From assembly GCA_024236175.1 (NCBI GenBank), contig JACKKY010000001.1, positions 1,488,001 through 1,552,000 on the forward strand: 64,000 nucleotides of DNA, in the 5' to 3' direction. This document shows positions 17,412 through 26,333 of the stretch, in pieces. This DNA is from Novosphingobium sp. (lineage in GTDB: Bacteria; Pseudomonadota; Alphaproteobacteria; Sphingomonadales; Sphingomonadaceae). The notes below the pieces were generated by a model. It was not told where the DNA came from and made no database searches. It was given only the letters and a program-made list of their open reading frames with translations. Position 1 is the stretch's first letter, and every line of letters begins with the position of its first letter. The position numbers were made by a program, and so were the translations under genes.

Positions 17412-18416
17412 ATGGTTTCACCGCTTCGACTGACCGACGCCGTCCGGCGTGACCTAAAGCTGCTGTTCATCGCCAAGCATGCGCTTAGCGACGGGAACCT
17501 CGACACCGTCGATGGCAATCACGCGCCTTACCACTACGAGATGCGCGTAATTCTCGAAGGCCTGTTCGAGCGACTGGAAACGGCAAGCGCATACGATGTG
17601 CTGTTCACCGATCCGGGTGTCGATTTCGTGTTCCCGCTGCTCAATCGGGGCGGGTTCTTCAATTCGGAAATGCTTTGCCCGTTGCTCTGCAACCGCCTCG
17701 GCATCCCGTACCTGGGCGCCAACCCGATCGTGCGGGGTATTGCCGACGACAAGCACCTGACCAAGCTGGAAGGCGTGGCCCGGGGAGTGAAGACATGCGA
17801 CTGGGCGGTTTACCGCGCGGGCGCTCCGATCGACGAAGAGCGTTGCCCCAAGGCCGACCGCTTCGTGATCAAGCCGAATAACAGCTCGGCCAGTTGGGGC
17901 GTCAGCGACGCTTCCGATTGGGAAGGCGTCAGGCAGGGCGTACTGGCGATCCACGCGGAATGCCACGACGCGCTGGTCGAACCGTTCATGCCGGGCAGCG
18001 ATGTCGAAGTCCCGGTGCTCGAGATGAACGGCGAGCCCCATGTCATGCCGCCGATGCTGTTCCGCCAGGCGGATCCGTCGCATCTGCGGACCCATGCCGA
18101 AAAACGCGACCTCGTCGATCGCTCGCAGAAATACCAGCTCGTTCCTTTCGAAGGGTCCGACGTCTGGCCCGAGATCCGGGAAATGACCGTGAAGATGGCG
18201 GAGATTTTCCGGCCGTTCGACTATGGTCGCTTCGAATTCCGCTTCAACGAGGAAACCGGCGAGGTGAACCTTCTCGAAGTCAATCTGCAATGCAACCTCT
18301 GGTCGCAGAAGGTGTATGGCCGCTCCGCCGTGCTGATGGGATGGAGCCAGGAGGACCTGATCGAATCGCTCGTCGCTGAGAGCCTGCGCCGCCACGGACT
18401 GATGGAACTGGCATGA
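17412..18416 (+). CDS. ATP-grasp ligase related to D-Ala-D-Ala ligase
   Basis: This 334-residue protein has the ATP-grasp order. The N-terminal domain contains VDFVFPLLNRGGFFNSEM and LGIPYLGANPIVRGIADDKHLTK, the same layout as the Ddl start. FVIKPNNSSASWGVS is the flexible loop with the ATP-contacting Lys, VEPFMPGSDVEVPVLE contributes the adenine-side glutamate, and FEFRFN followed by VNLLEVNLQCNL holds the metal ligands. It would couple a carboxylate to an amine using ATP. The Ddl substrate-end NTNPG is replaced by NLQCN, so a different acceptor is expected. The start is the ATG at 17412 with AAGGTAAG upstream. It overlaps the next gene by 4 bp (ATGA). Confidence 0.8.
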   Translation: MVSPLRLTDAVRRDLKLLFIAKHALSDGNLDTVDGNHAPYHYEMRVILEGLFERLETASAYDVLFTDPGVDFVFPLLNRGGFFNSEMLCPLLCNRLGIPYLGANPIVRGIADDKHLTKLEGVARGVKTCDWAVYRAGAPIDEERCPKADRFVIKPNNSSASWGVSDASDWEGVRQGVLAIHAECHDALVEPFMPGSDVEVPVLEMNGEPHVMPPMLFRQADPSHLRTHAEKRDLVDRSQKYQLVPFEGSDVWPEIREMTVKMAEIFRPFDYGRFEFRFNEETGEVNLLEVNLQCNLWSQKVYGRSAVLMGWSQEDLIESLVAESLRRHGLMELA

Positions 18417-19228
18417 ACGCAACCAGCGAAACAGCTACCTGTACGGTTGTCATCCTTGCTGCGCAGCGCGCGGGTGTCGTCAATCCCCTGGCCGTGCGCG
18501 CCGGCGTGAGCCACAAATGCCTGGTGCCGATCTGCGGCAAGCCGCTCATTGTCCATGTGCTGGATGTTCTTGCCGCCCAACCCGCTGTCGGCGCCGTGCG
18601 GATTTCGGTGGAGCCGGACGCAAATGAGGAACTGGCGAAACTGGTTGCTCCCTATCGTGAAAGGGGGCTCGGCATCGAATTCGTGGCCTCGTCATCCAAC
18701 ATCGTCGAAAGCGTGATGGCCGCCGTCGAGGGGCAACGAGCGCCGTTCGTCATCACCACTGCAGACAACGTGCTGCTGACGGGGGAGACCTTCCAGAACG
18801 TTCTCGATGCCTTGCGGGATGCCGATGTCGTGATGAACCTTGCCGCGAAACCTTCGGTGCAATCCATCCACCCCGAGGCTCAGCGGCGGTTCTACGAATT
18901 CCGGGACGAGGGCTACGCGAACTGCAATCTCTACGGCGTCGCCGGCGCCGAGGCATTGCGGGCGGCCGAAATCTTCCGTGAGGGCGGCCAGTTCATGAAG
19001 AACCCGCAGCGCCTCATCAACGCCTTCGGCCTGTTCAACATCCTCCTGTTCCGGTTCAAGCTGTTGAGCCTGGAAAGCGCCGCCGGGCGCATATCCCGAA
19101 AGTTCGGGCTGCGGTTCAAGGCGCTGGTCCCGGAAGATGGCAGCCAGGCCGTCGATGTCGACAATGAGCGCACATACGATGTCGCCGAGATGGTTCTGAA
19201 GCAGCGCGCGGCGACTGCCGAAGGCTGA
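18413..19228 (+). CDS. Nucleotidyltransferase (NTP transferase, MobA/GlmU-type fold)
   Basis: This 271-residue protein starts with a variant of the nucleotide-binding signature (VVILAAQRAGVVNPLAVRAG, then HKCLVPICGKPLIVHVLDVL). The canonical second glycine of LAAG is a glutamine here. FVITTADNVLLTG at about 111-123 carries the metal-binding Asp of such enzymes. They transfer a nucleotide to a sugar phosphate, phosphonate, alditol or cofactor. The C-terminal half (FGLFNILLFRFKLLSLESA) is hydrophobic and could associate with membranes or a partner. Its ATG overlaps the stop of the ATP-grasp gene, so the two are translated together and probably act in one pathway. Confidence 0.75.
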   Translation: MNATSETATCTVVILAAQRAGVVNPLAVRAGVSHKCLVPICGKPLIVHVLDVLAAQPAVGAVRISVEPDANEELAKLVAPYRERGLGIEFVASSSNIVESVMAAVEGQRAPFVITTADNVLLTGETFQNVLDALRDADVVMNLAAKPSVQSIHPEAQRRFYEFRDEGYANCNLYGVAGAEALRAAEIFREGGQFMKNPQRLINAFGLFNILLFRFKLLSLESAAGRISRKFGLRFKALVPEDGSQAVDVDNERTYDVAEMVLKQRAATAEG

Positions 19229-19264
19229 TTCCGCCCGCTCGACAGGCGCTGGAAGGCGGCTATC

Positions 19265-20491
19265 ATGCGCCTTTCATCTCCGGAGCGCCGAATGCTGCAT
19301 GAATCGCTGCTCGAGGACGCGGCGGCCATCGCCGACGAACTCGTAACCCTGCGACGGGCCATCCACGCCGAGCCCGAGCTTGGCCTGCACACGCCCAAGA
19401 CCTGCGACAAGGTCCGCATGGCGCTGGTGCACCTGCCGCTCGAATGGCGAGAGGGATCCTCGACCACCGGTATGGTCGCGACGCTGAAGGGGCAGGCCGG
19501 CGAGGGGCGCTCGGTCCTGCTGCGCGGAGATATGGATGCCCTGCCGATGCCGGAGGAAACCGGCCTGCCGTTTGCGTCGACCGTGCCCGGCGCGATGCAC
19601 GCCTGCGGCCATGATGCGCATACGGCGATGCTGGCCGGCGCCGCCGAACTCCTGTGCCGGCGCGCGGCATCGCTCAGCGGAGAGGTGCGCTTCATGTTCC
19701 AGCCGGGAGAGGAAGGGCATCACGGCGCGCGTTTCATGCTCGAAGACGGATTGCTCGATCCCGTGCCGGATGCGGCTTTCGCCCTGCATGTCATCCCCAA
19801 TGCGCCGCACGGCCTTGTCGCCGGCCGCGTCGGCCCGCTCCTGGCGGCAGCCGACCAGGTCGAGATCACCGTGCAGGGGCGCGGGGGACATGCATCGATG
19901 CCGCAGCAGACGCTGGACCCCGTCCCGGTCGCCTGCGAGATCGTCTCGGCGCTGCAGGCGATGGTGACCCGGCGGTTCGATGTCGCGGATCCCGTGGTCG
20001 TCACGATCGCCCGCATCGAAGGCGGCACGACCTTCAATGTCATTCCCGATACGGCCAGGCTTACCGGGACGCTGCGCTCCCTGTCTGCTGCCAATCGGGC
20101 CCGGCTGCGCGAGGAGATCCACATGCTGGCGGCGGGGATAGCGGGCGCTCACGGCCTCACCGCGGATATCAATTTCATCGAGGGCTTTCCCGTCACCATC
20201 TGTGACGGGCGCGCGGTCGATTTCGGCGAGAAGGTGGCGCGCGACCTGTTCGGACCGGAGGCGTTCCTGCGCCTCGACAATCCGATCATGGGCGCGGAGG
20301 ACTTCGCCTATGTGCTCGACAAGGTGCCGGGCGCGATGTTCTTTCTCGGCGTCAGCCACGAAGGCGACGACTGGAGCCAGTGCTGCGGCATCCATTCGAC
20401 GCGGATGATGGTCGACGAGAGCGTCATGCCGCAGGGCGCTGCGCTGCTGGCGGGGCTGGCCGAGGCGTTCCTGGAGCGCGGCTTCGCCTGA
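19265..20491 (+). CDS. M20-family amidohydrolase (hippurate hydrolase-like)
   Basis: This 408-residue zinc/manganese amidohydrolase has LLRGDMDALPMPEETGLPF at about 86-104, MHACGHDAHTAMLAGAA at 111-127 and the MFQPGEEGHHGAR metal-ligand block near 143-155. A dimerisation domain begins VEITVQGRGGHASMPQQ, and a late GAEDFAYVL supplies another ligand region. The family hydrolyses N-acyl amino acids or cleaves amide bonds. The start is an ATG at 19265, with an alternative at 19292. It lies 107 bp before a tightly packed operon ending in a hydantoinase-type protein, which fits amide or imide catabolism. Confidence 0.9.
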   Translation: MRLSSPERRMLHESLLEDAAAIADELVTLRRAIHAEPELGLHTPKTCDKVRMALVHLPLEWREGSSTTGMVATLKGQAGEGRSVLLRGDMDALPMPEETGLPFASTVPGAMHACGHDAHTAMLAGAAELLCRRAASLSGEVRFMFQPGEEGHHGARFMLEDGLLDPVPDAAFALHVIPNAPHGLVAGRVGPLLAAADQVEITVQGRGGHASMPQQTLDPVPVACEIVSALQAMVTRRFDVADPVVVTIARIEGGTTFNVIPDTARLTGTLRSLSAANRARLREEIHMLAAGIAGAHGLTADINFIEGFPVTICDGRAVDFGEKVARDLFGPEAFLRLDNPIMGAEDFAYVLDKVPGAMFFLGVSHEGDDWSQCCGIHSTRMMVDESVMPQGAALLAGLAEAFLERGFA

Positions 20492-20598
20492 CCGCCCCGT
20501 ACCGTAGCCAAGCGTGATTGCCTCGCAGGTCATATTGCGGGGCTTGCATTACGGCTGCCGCTCTGTTGGCCTCCTGCACGGAATGGAGAGGAACGAGG

Positions 20599-21054
20599 AT
20601 GGACAGGCTCGAGCGGCTCGAGGCGATCGAGGAAATCCGCAATCTGAAGGCCCGCTACTACCGGCTGATGGACACCAAGCAGTGGGACGAGCTGAAATCC
20701 GTCTTCACGGCCGACATGAAAGTCCTGACGCCCGACGGCAAGGTTTATGCCGAAGGCGGCGAGACATATGCCGCCGGCCTGCGCAATTCCCTGGAGAAGG
20801 CGGTGTCGTGCCACCAGGGGCTGAGCGGCGAGATCGAGATCGTCGATGATGGCAACGCCAGGGCGGTCTGGGCGATGCAGGATGTCATCGAATGGGAGGA
20901 CGCGCATCCTCAATTCGGCTGGAAATCGATAGTCGGGCGCGGCCACTATCACGAAACCTACCGCAAGGAGGACGGCGCATGGCGGATCGCCACGCTGACA
21001 CTCACGCGGCTGCGCCTCGACACAACGATGCCTGAAGGAAAAGCACCACAATGA
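20599..21054 (+). CDS. SnoaL-like/NTF2-fold protein
   Basis: This 151-residue protein has a helical N-terminus (LERLEAIEEIRNLKARYYRLMDTKQWDELKSVF) leading into a beta-cone, the typical SnoaL-like polyketide cyclase / steroid isomerase fold. Such proteins in sphingomonads act as isomerases, dehydratases or hydratases, or have no known activity. The start is the ATG at 20599 with GAGAGGAACGAGG upstream; the longer open frame from 20518 lacks this. It overlaps the next gene by 4 bp, so it begins a tightly coupled run of four genes ending at 26330. Confidence 0.8.
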   Translation: MDRLERLEAIEEIRNLKARYYRLMDTKQWDELKSVFTADMKVLTPDGKVYAEGGETYAAGLRNSLEKAVSCHQGLSGEIEIVDDGNARAVWAMQDVIEWEDAHPQFGWKSIVGRGHYHETYRKEDGAWRIATLTLTRLRLDTTMPEGKAPQ

Positions 21055-21989
21055 CCGATCTCAGCTTCGCCGACCATTTCGGAGCCGGCCGTGACGACAA
21101 CCCCTACTGGAACGAAAGCGTCTGGTTCTCCGTGTCCATTCCGGAACGCCGGATCCACGGGCTCATCCAGTATTATTTCCGGCCCAACATGGGCATGCTC
21201 AACGGCGGGCCGGCGCTGTGGGATACGGAAAACCGGTTCCAGTGGAACTGCCTGCATTACAACTGGAGCCACCTCCAGGGCATGCCGGAGGGCGCCGGGA
21301 AGTTCGACATGACCGCGCGCAATTCGCTGTCATGCAAGATGATCGAACCGCTCCAGCGCTACCAGATCGGCTATGACAAGAACGGCTTCCAGATGGACCT
21401 GACCTGGGAAGCGATCGGCCCGTGTCACGAACTCAAGACCGGCGATGCCGGCCAGCAGGCCACGGCCAAGTTCCATATCGAGCAGCCGGGGCGGATGAAG
21501 GGCATGATCCGCCGCCACGGCGAGGAGTTTCCGATCGACTGCTTCTCGATGCGCGACACCTCCTATGGCGCGCGCGAGTATGAATCGCTCGCGGTCGGCG
21601 GTTATTTCTGGGGGATTGCCGCGGACAGCTCGTTCCATGCGCTGTGCATGGGGCACGGCCGTTTTGCCGATTGCATCGGTGGCTACATCATGAAGGACGG
21701 CGAGATGGCCAGCCTCGTCTCGGGCCGCCGCGAAGTGCTCGAATGGGGCGAACATGCGCCGTCGCGCGTCGTGTTCGAAGGCACGGACACGCTCGGCCGG
21801 ACGATGAAGGCGACCGGCATCATCGATCCGGGCCTGATCTTCACCGGCTATACCGACCATACGGTGCACTGGTCGCTCGCCGAGTGGGACTGGGACGGAG
21901 TGACCCATTGGGGCGACAACCAGGAATTCTCGCCCGACGAGCGCTTCCGCCTGATCGCGCGCGGCGAAAAGCAGCTCGGAGAGCCTTGA
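21051..21989 (+). CDS. CrtC/AttH-like beta-barrel protein of unknown function
   Basis: This 312-residue soluble protein has many tryptophans and aromatic residues and repeated short beta strands. It fits by eye the double-barrel fold of hydroxyneurosporene synthase-like (CrtC/AttH) proteins, which hydrate double bonds of hydrophobic substrates. I see no signal peptide. The segment FSMRDTSYGAREYESLAVGGYFWGIAADSS is notably aromatic. It is translationally coupled on both sides: ATGA with the SnoaL-like gene and a one-base overlap with the kinase gene. The role is unassigned; a lipid or terpenoid substrate would suit the fold. Confidence 0.5.
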   Translation: MTDLSFADHFGAGRDDNPYWNESVWFSVSIPERRIHGLIQYYFRPNMGMLNGGPALWDTENRFQWNCLHYNWSHLQGMPEGAGKFDMTARNSLSCKMIEPLQRYQIGYDKNGFQMDLTWEAIGPCHELKTGDAGQQATAKFHIEQPGRMKGMIRRHGEEFPIDCFSMRDTSYGAREYESLAVGGYFWGIAADSSFHALCMGHGRFADCIGGYIMKDGEMASLVSGRREVLEWGEHAPSRVVFEGTDTLGRTMKATGIIDPGLIFTGYTDHTVHWSLAEWDWDGVTHWGDNQEFSPDERFRLIARGEKQLGEP

Positions 21990-22681
21990 TGTCCGAAGGC
22001 AAGCCCGGCCAGATCGTCATCCTCAACGGCACCTCGGGATCAGGCAAGTCGAGCACGGCCGAGCTGTTCGTCCAGAAGTCCGACGACTTCTGGCTGCTCT
22101 ATGGAATCGACCATTTCCTCGCCGGCAGCTACCCGGCCAAGTTCGGCCATCACGGCCCGCGTTGCGCCGAGGGCATCTATGCGCATCCGATCGATCCGGA
22201 AAAGCCGGACGGGCCGCTGCGCTGGAGTTTCGGCGAGAACGGCGTGAAGGCCTTCGGCGTGCTGCACGAATGGGTTGCGTCGGCGTCGCGTGCGGGCTGC
22301 AACATCGTGTTCGACCACCTGTTGATGACCGACCCGCCCGTGATCCAGGATCTGGCATGGAAGCTGGAAGGCCTGCCGGCACTTCTGGTCACGCTCAAGC
22401 CGCCCTTCGACGTTCTGGAACAGCGTGTGGCCGAACGTGCGATGACCAAGAAGCTGCCGGTCGAGATCCTGGGCGAGGACGCGGCGGCCAAGATCGTCGA
22501 CCGGCTGACGCGATTGCGTCCCTTCTACTATGACGAGATCTACCGAAACGAGATCTGCGACCTAGAGATAGACAGCGCCGCGAACGGGCTTGAGGACGTG
22601 GTCGCCATGATCGAGGCGCGGCTTGCCGAAGGGCCGGGAACCGCTTTCGACCGGCTGCGCGAGAAGTTCCCGCGAAACTGA
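21989..22681 (+). CDS. Chloramphenicol phosphotransferase-like P-loop kinase
   Basis: This 230-residue protein opens with a Walker A loop (ILNGTSGSGKSSTA at 11-24). FDHLLMTDPPVIQDLAW then fills the position of the CPT catalytic Asp region. The C-terminal half has ERAMTKKLPVEI followed by an acidic helical tail. CPT-type kinases phosphorylate hydroxyls of small molecules, as in chloramphenicol resistance. Here the operon context (amidohydrolase, CrtC-like, hydantoinase) suggests a metabolic substrate, not an antibiotic, but that is inference. The start codon overlaps the previous stop by one base. Confidence 0.7.
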   Translation: MSEGKPGQIVILNGTSGSGKSSTAELFVQKSDDFWLLYGIDHFLAGSYPAKFGHHGPRCAEGIYAHPIDPEKPDGPLRWSFGENGVKAFGVLHEWVASASRAGCNIVFDHLLMTDPPVIQDLAWKLEGLPALLVTLKPPFDVLEQRVAERAMTKKLPVEILGEDAAAKIVDRLTRLRPFYYDEIYRNEICDLEIDSAANGLEDVVAMIEARLAEGPGTAFDRLREKFPRN

Positions 22682-22721
22682 CCGGGTGGCGCGGGCGGCG
22701 CAGCCCGCTATGGCTGTCGCC

Positions 22722-25700
22722 ATGAGTCAGGGCAAATGGCGTTTCTGGATCGATCGGGGCGGGACGTTCACGGACGTCGTGGCGCGTTCGCCCGAAGGGA
22801 GCCTGGAGCGCCTCAAGCTGCTGTCCGAAGACCCCGGCCGCTACCGGGATGCCGCTGTCGAAGCGATGCGCCGGATGACCGGCATCGGCGAGGGCCCGCT
22901 GCCGCCCGGCGAACTGCGCCTCGGCACCACCGTCGCGACCAATGCGCTGCTGGAGCGCAAGGGCGAACCGACGCTGCTCGCGATCACCCGGGGTTTCGGC
23001 GATGCCCTTCGCATCGGCACGCAGGAGCGGCCCGACATCTTCGCGCGGCATATCGAGCTGCCGCAACCGCTCTACGCCGACGTGGTGGAAATCGACGAGC
23101 GTGTCAGCGCCGGTGGCGAGGTTTTCATGCCGCTGGACCGGGACGGCGCGCGTAAGGCCCTGCAGGCAGGCTACGACCGGGGATTGCGCGCCGTTGCGAT
23201 CGTCCTGATGCATGGCTGGCGCTTCCCCGAACACGAGGCCGAACTGGCGAACATGGCGCAGGCCATCGGATTCACGCAGGTGTCGGCCAGCCACGCCGTT
23301 GCGCCGCTGATCAAGCTGATCGCGCGCGGCGATACCAGCGTTGTCGACGCCTATCTTTCGCCGGTCCTGCGCCGTTACGTATCCGGCCTGGAAGTCGGCC
23401 TGGGCCCCGAGATGGCCGCGCTCTACATGCAATCGAACGGCGGGCTGGCCCCGGGCGATGCCTTCCATGGCAAGGACGCGATCCTCTCAGGTCCGGCCGG
23501 CGGCATCGTCGGCATGGCGGCGGTGGCGAAGGAAGCGGGCTTCGAGCAGGTCGTCGGCTTCGACATGGGCGGGACCTCCACCGATGTTTCCCATTTTGCG
23601 GGCCGATACGAACGCGACAGCGAAACGCGTGTGTCCGGCGTGCGCATCCGCGCGCCGATGATGCGGATCAACACGGTTGCGGCGGGGGGCGGTTCCATCT
23701 GCCATTTCGATGGTGCGCGCCTGCTGGTGGGGCCGGAATCCGCCGGCGCGGTGCCGGGCCCGGCCTGCTACCGGCGCGATGGCCCGCTTACCGTGACCGA
23801 CTGCAATCTGCTGCTCGGCAAGCTGCAGCCGCAACACTTCCCGAGGGTCTTCGGGCCGTCGGGCGATCTGCCGCTCAGCGCCGATGCGTCGCGCGAGCGG
23901 ATGGAAGCGCTGCTGGCAGACGTCGAGCGCGTGACCGGGCGCCGGCTCGGGGTGGAGGAGGCCGCCGAAGGCTTGCTCGAGATCGCCGTCGCCAACATGG
24001 CCAACGCCATCAAGGCCGTGTCGCTGCGGCGGGGCCATGACGTTACCCGCGCAGCGCTGGTCTGCTTCGGCGGAGCCGGCGGCCAGCATGCCTGCCGCGT
24101 CGCCGACGCGCTCGGAATCACGCAGGTGCAATGCCACCCGCTGGCCAGCGTGCTCTCCGCATACGGCATGGGCCTTGCCGACCGGCGAGTGCTGCGAGAG
24201 GCGACGCTGGCGCTGCCGCTCGACGAGGAAGGCATCGGCAGGATCGATGCGGAGGTCGCCCGGCTTGCCGATGCGGCCAAGGGCGAGCTCGCGGGGCAGG
24301 GCGTCGACATCGCGGACATGCGCTGCGAGGCCAGCCTCGGCATCAGGCCGGTCGGCAGCGACAATGCCGTCGAAGTGCCGCACGGATCGCTGGAGGCGAT
24401 GCGCTCGGCTTTCCGGACCGCCTGGCAGGAGCGTTTCGGCTTTGCCGCGGGCGATGCGCTTGTCGCCGAGACGCTCAGGGTCGAAGCGATCGCGGAAAGC
24501 GACGAGGCGTCGGGAAGCACCGTTTCCCTGCCCGCCACGTCGTCCCCTCCGCATGAGCGGGTCGACATGTTCACCGGAGGCGCGCGTGCGCCGGTACCGG
24601 TCTATCTGCGCGACCAACTTGCCCCGGGTTTCGAGCAGGAGGGGCCGTTGCTCATCGTCGACCCGGTGTCCACAACCGTCGTCGAGCCCGAATGGCGGGT
24701 GCGCGTCGACCGCATCGGCAATCTCATTCTCACGCGTGCCGTGCCGCTGCACCCTGCCGCTGCTGCGAGCACCGCGCTCGATCCCGTGCGGCTGGAGATC
24801 ATGAGCGCGCTGTTCATGGCGGTGGCCGAGGAAATGGGAGCCGCGCTGCAATACAGTGCAAGCTCGGTGAACATCCGCGAGAGGCTCGACTTCTCCTGCG
24901 CCGTATTCGACGTGGTGGGCAATCTGGTCGCCAATGCGCCGCACATGCCGGTGCATCTCGGCTCCATGGGCGAGAGCGTGCGGACCATTCTCGCGAGAAG
25001 GGCCGGCGGACGCGATGGCCGCGGGATGCTGCCGGGCGATGCCTATGCGCTCAACGCGCCCTATGACGGCGGCACCCACCTGCCGGACGTTACCGTGGTC
25101 ATGCCGGTGTTCGCCTCGGATGGAGACGTTGGACCCGCCTGGTATGTCGCTGCGCGGGGCCACCATGCCGATATCGGCGGGATCAGCCCGGGCTCGATGC
25201 CGCCCGCCAGTCGCATCCTGGAGGAAGAAGGTGTCGTTCTCGACAACGTCCTGCTGGTCGACCGGGGGCAGCTGCTGGAAGACGAGCTTCGGGGGCTGCT
25301 GGCTTCAGGGCCATGGCCTGCCCGCAATCCGGACCAGAACCTGGCCGATCTCAAGGCGCAGGTCGCGGCTTGCGCCAGGGGGGCGGCCGAACTGAAGCGG
25401 GTCGCCGACGAGCAGACCCGCGAGGCCGTCGATGCCTATATGGGTCATGCCCAGACGCACGCAGAAAGCGCGGTGCGCGCGCTGATCGACCGGCTATCGG
25501 ACGGCTCTTTCCGGGTGGCGATGGACAACGGCGCCGAAATCGTTGTCGCTGTCACTATCGATCGGGATGCTCGCAGCGCGACTGTCGATTTCACCGGCAC
25601 CAGCGCCCAGCTCGCCGACAATTTCAACGCGCCGCTCCCGGTCGTGCGCGCGGCGGTGCTCTATGTCGTGCGCACGCTGATCGACGATGCCGTGCCGATG

Positions 25701-26330
25701 AACGAGGGCTGCCTCAGGCCGCTCAGCATCGTCGTGCCCGAAGGCTCGATGCTGCATCCGCGCGCTCCTGCCGCGGTCGTTGCCGGCAATGTCGAGACCA
25801 GCCAGGCGATCACCGATGCATTGTTCGGCGCGCTCGGCGCGATGGCGGCGGCGCAGGGCACGATGAACAATTTCACCTTCGGCGACGATCGCCGCCAGTA
25901 TTACGAGACGATCGCCGGCGGCTCTGGCGCGGGGCCGGATTTCGACGGAACCGATGTCGTGCAGACGCATATGACCAACAGCCGCCTGACCGACCCGGAA
26001 GTGCTGGAATCCTCCTATCCGGTAGTGCTCGAGAAATTCTCCATTCGGCGTGGTTCGGGCGGCGAGGGTCGCCATCGCGGCGGAAACGGTGCGGTCAGGC
26101 GCTTCCGTTTCCTCGAGGCGATGCATGCCGGCATCCTCTCCAACCGCCGATCCACTGCGCCGTTCGGCCTTGCCGGCGGCCGGGACGGAACCCCGGGATC
26201 CAACCGGATCGAACGCGCGGACGGTAGCGTGGAAGTTCTTGGCGCCACCGCATCGGTCGATATGAAGCCCGGCGATGTCTTCGTGATCGAAACGCCGGGA
26301 GGTGGCGGTTACGGCAAGGCGAGGTCCTGA
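22722..26330 (+). CDS. Fused hydantoinase A/B (5-oxoprolinase-type) protein
   Basis: This 1202-residue cytosolic protein joins both hydantoinase halves. The HyuA half (about 1-680) opens with the ATP-binding signature IDRGGTFTDVVAR at about 10-22, and holds VGFDMGGTSTDVS at about 283-295 and INTVAAGGGS at about 318-327. The HyuB half begins near residue 686 (DPVRLEIMSALFMAVAEEMG) and contains DFSCAVFDVVGNLVANAPHMPVHLGSM, then DAYALNAPYDGGTHLPDV and ARGHHADIGGISPGSMP. The fusion is like the ATP-dependent 5-oxoprolinase; relatives hydrolyse hydantoins, N-methylhydantoin or acetone-type substrates. The start at 22722 (MSQGKWRF) is preferred; an ATG lies 12 bases upstream. Substrate unknown. Confidence 0.88.
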   Translation: MSQGKWRFWIDRGGTFTDVVARSPEGSLERLKLLSEDPGRYRDAAVEAMRRMTGIGEGPLPPGELRLGTTVATNALLERKGEPTLLAITRGFGDALRIGTQERPDIFARHIELPQPLYADVVEIDERVSAGGEVFMPLDRDGARKALQAGYDRGLRAVAIVLMHGWRFPEHEAELANMAQAIGFTQVSASHAVAPLIKLIARGDTSVVDAYLSPVLRRYVSGLEVGLGPEMAALYMQSNGGLAPGDAFHGKDAILSGPAGGIVGMAAVAKEAGFEQVVGFDMGGTSTDVSHFAGRYERDSETRVSGVRIRAPMMRINTVAAGGGSICHFDGARLLVGPESAGAVPGPACYRRDGPLTVTDCNLLLGKLQPQHFPRVFGPSGDLPLSADASRERMEALLADVERVTGRRLGVEEAAEGLLEIAVANMANAIKAVSLRRGHDVTRAALVCFGGAGGQHACRVADALGITQVQCHPLASVLSAYGMGLADRRVLREATLALPLDEEGIGRIDAEVARLADAAKGELAGQGVDIADMRCEASLGIRPVGSDNAVEVPHGSLEAMRSAFRTAWQERFGFAAGDALVAETLRVEAIAESDEASGSTVSLPATSSPPHERVDMFTGGARAPVPVYLRDQLAPGFEQEGPLLIVDPVSTTVVEPEWRVRVDRIGNLILTRAVPLHPAAAASTALDPVRLEIMSALFMAVAEEMGAALQYSASSVNIRERLDFSCAVFDVVGNLVANAPHMPVHLGSMGESVRTILARRAGGRDGRGMLPGDAYALNAPYDGGTHLPDVTVVMPVFASDGDVGPAWYVAARGHHADIGGISPGSMPPASRILEEEGVVLDNVLLVDRGQLLEDELRGLLASGPWPARNPDQNLADLKAQVAACARGAAELKRVADEQTREAVDAYMGHAQTHAESAVRALIDRLSDGSFRVAMDNGAEIVVAVTIDRDARSATVDFTGTSAQLADNFNAPLPVVRAAVLYVVRTLIDDAVPMNEGCLRPLSIVVPEGSMLHPRAPAAVVAGNVETSQAITDALFGALGAMAAAQGTMNNFTFGDDRRQYYETIAGGSGAGPDFDGTDVVQTHMTNSRLTDPEVLESSYPVVLEKFSIRRGSGGEGRHRGGNGAVRRFRFLEAMHAGILSNRRSTAPFGLAGGRDGTPGSNRIERADGSVEVLGATASVDMKPGDVFVIETPGGGGYGKARS

Positions 26331-26333
26331 ACC

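Noticed and set aside
23487..25166. 559-codon minus-strand frame inside the hydantoinase gene
   Set aside because: It is a shadow of the hydantoinase A/B coding sequence, with histidine/arginine-rich composition and no ribosome-binding site.
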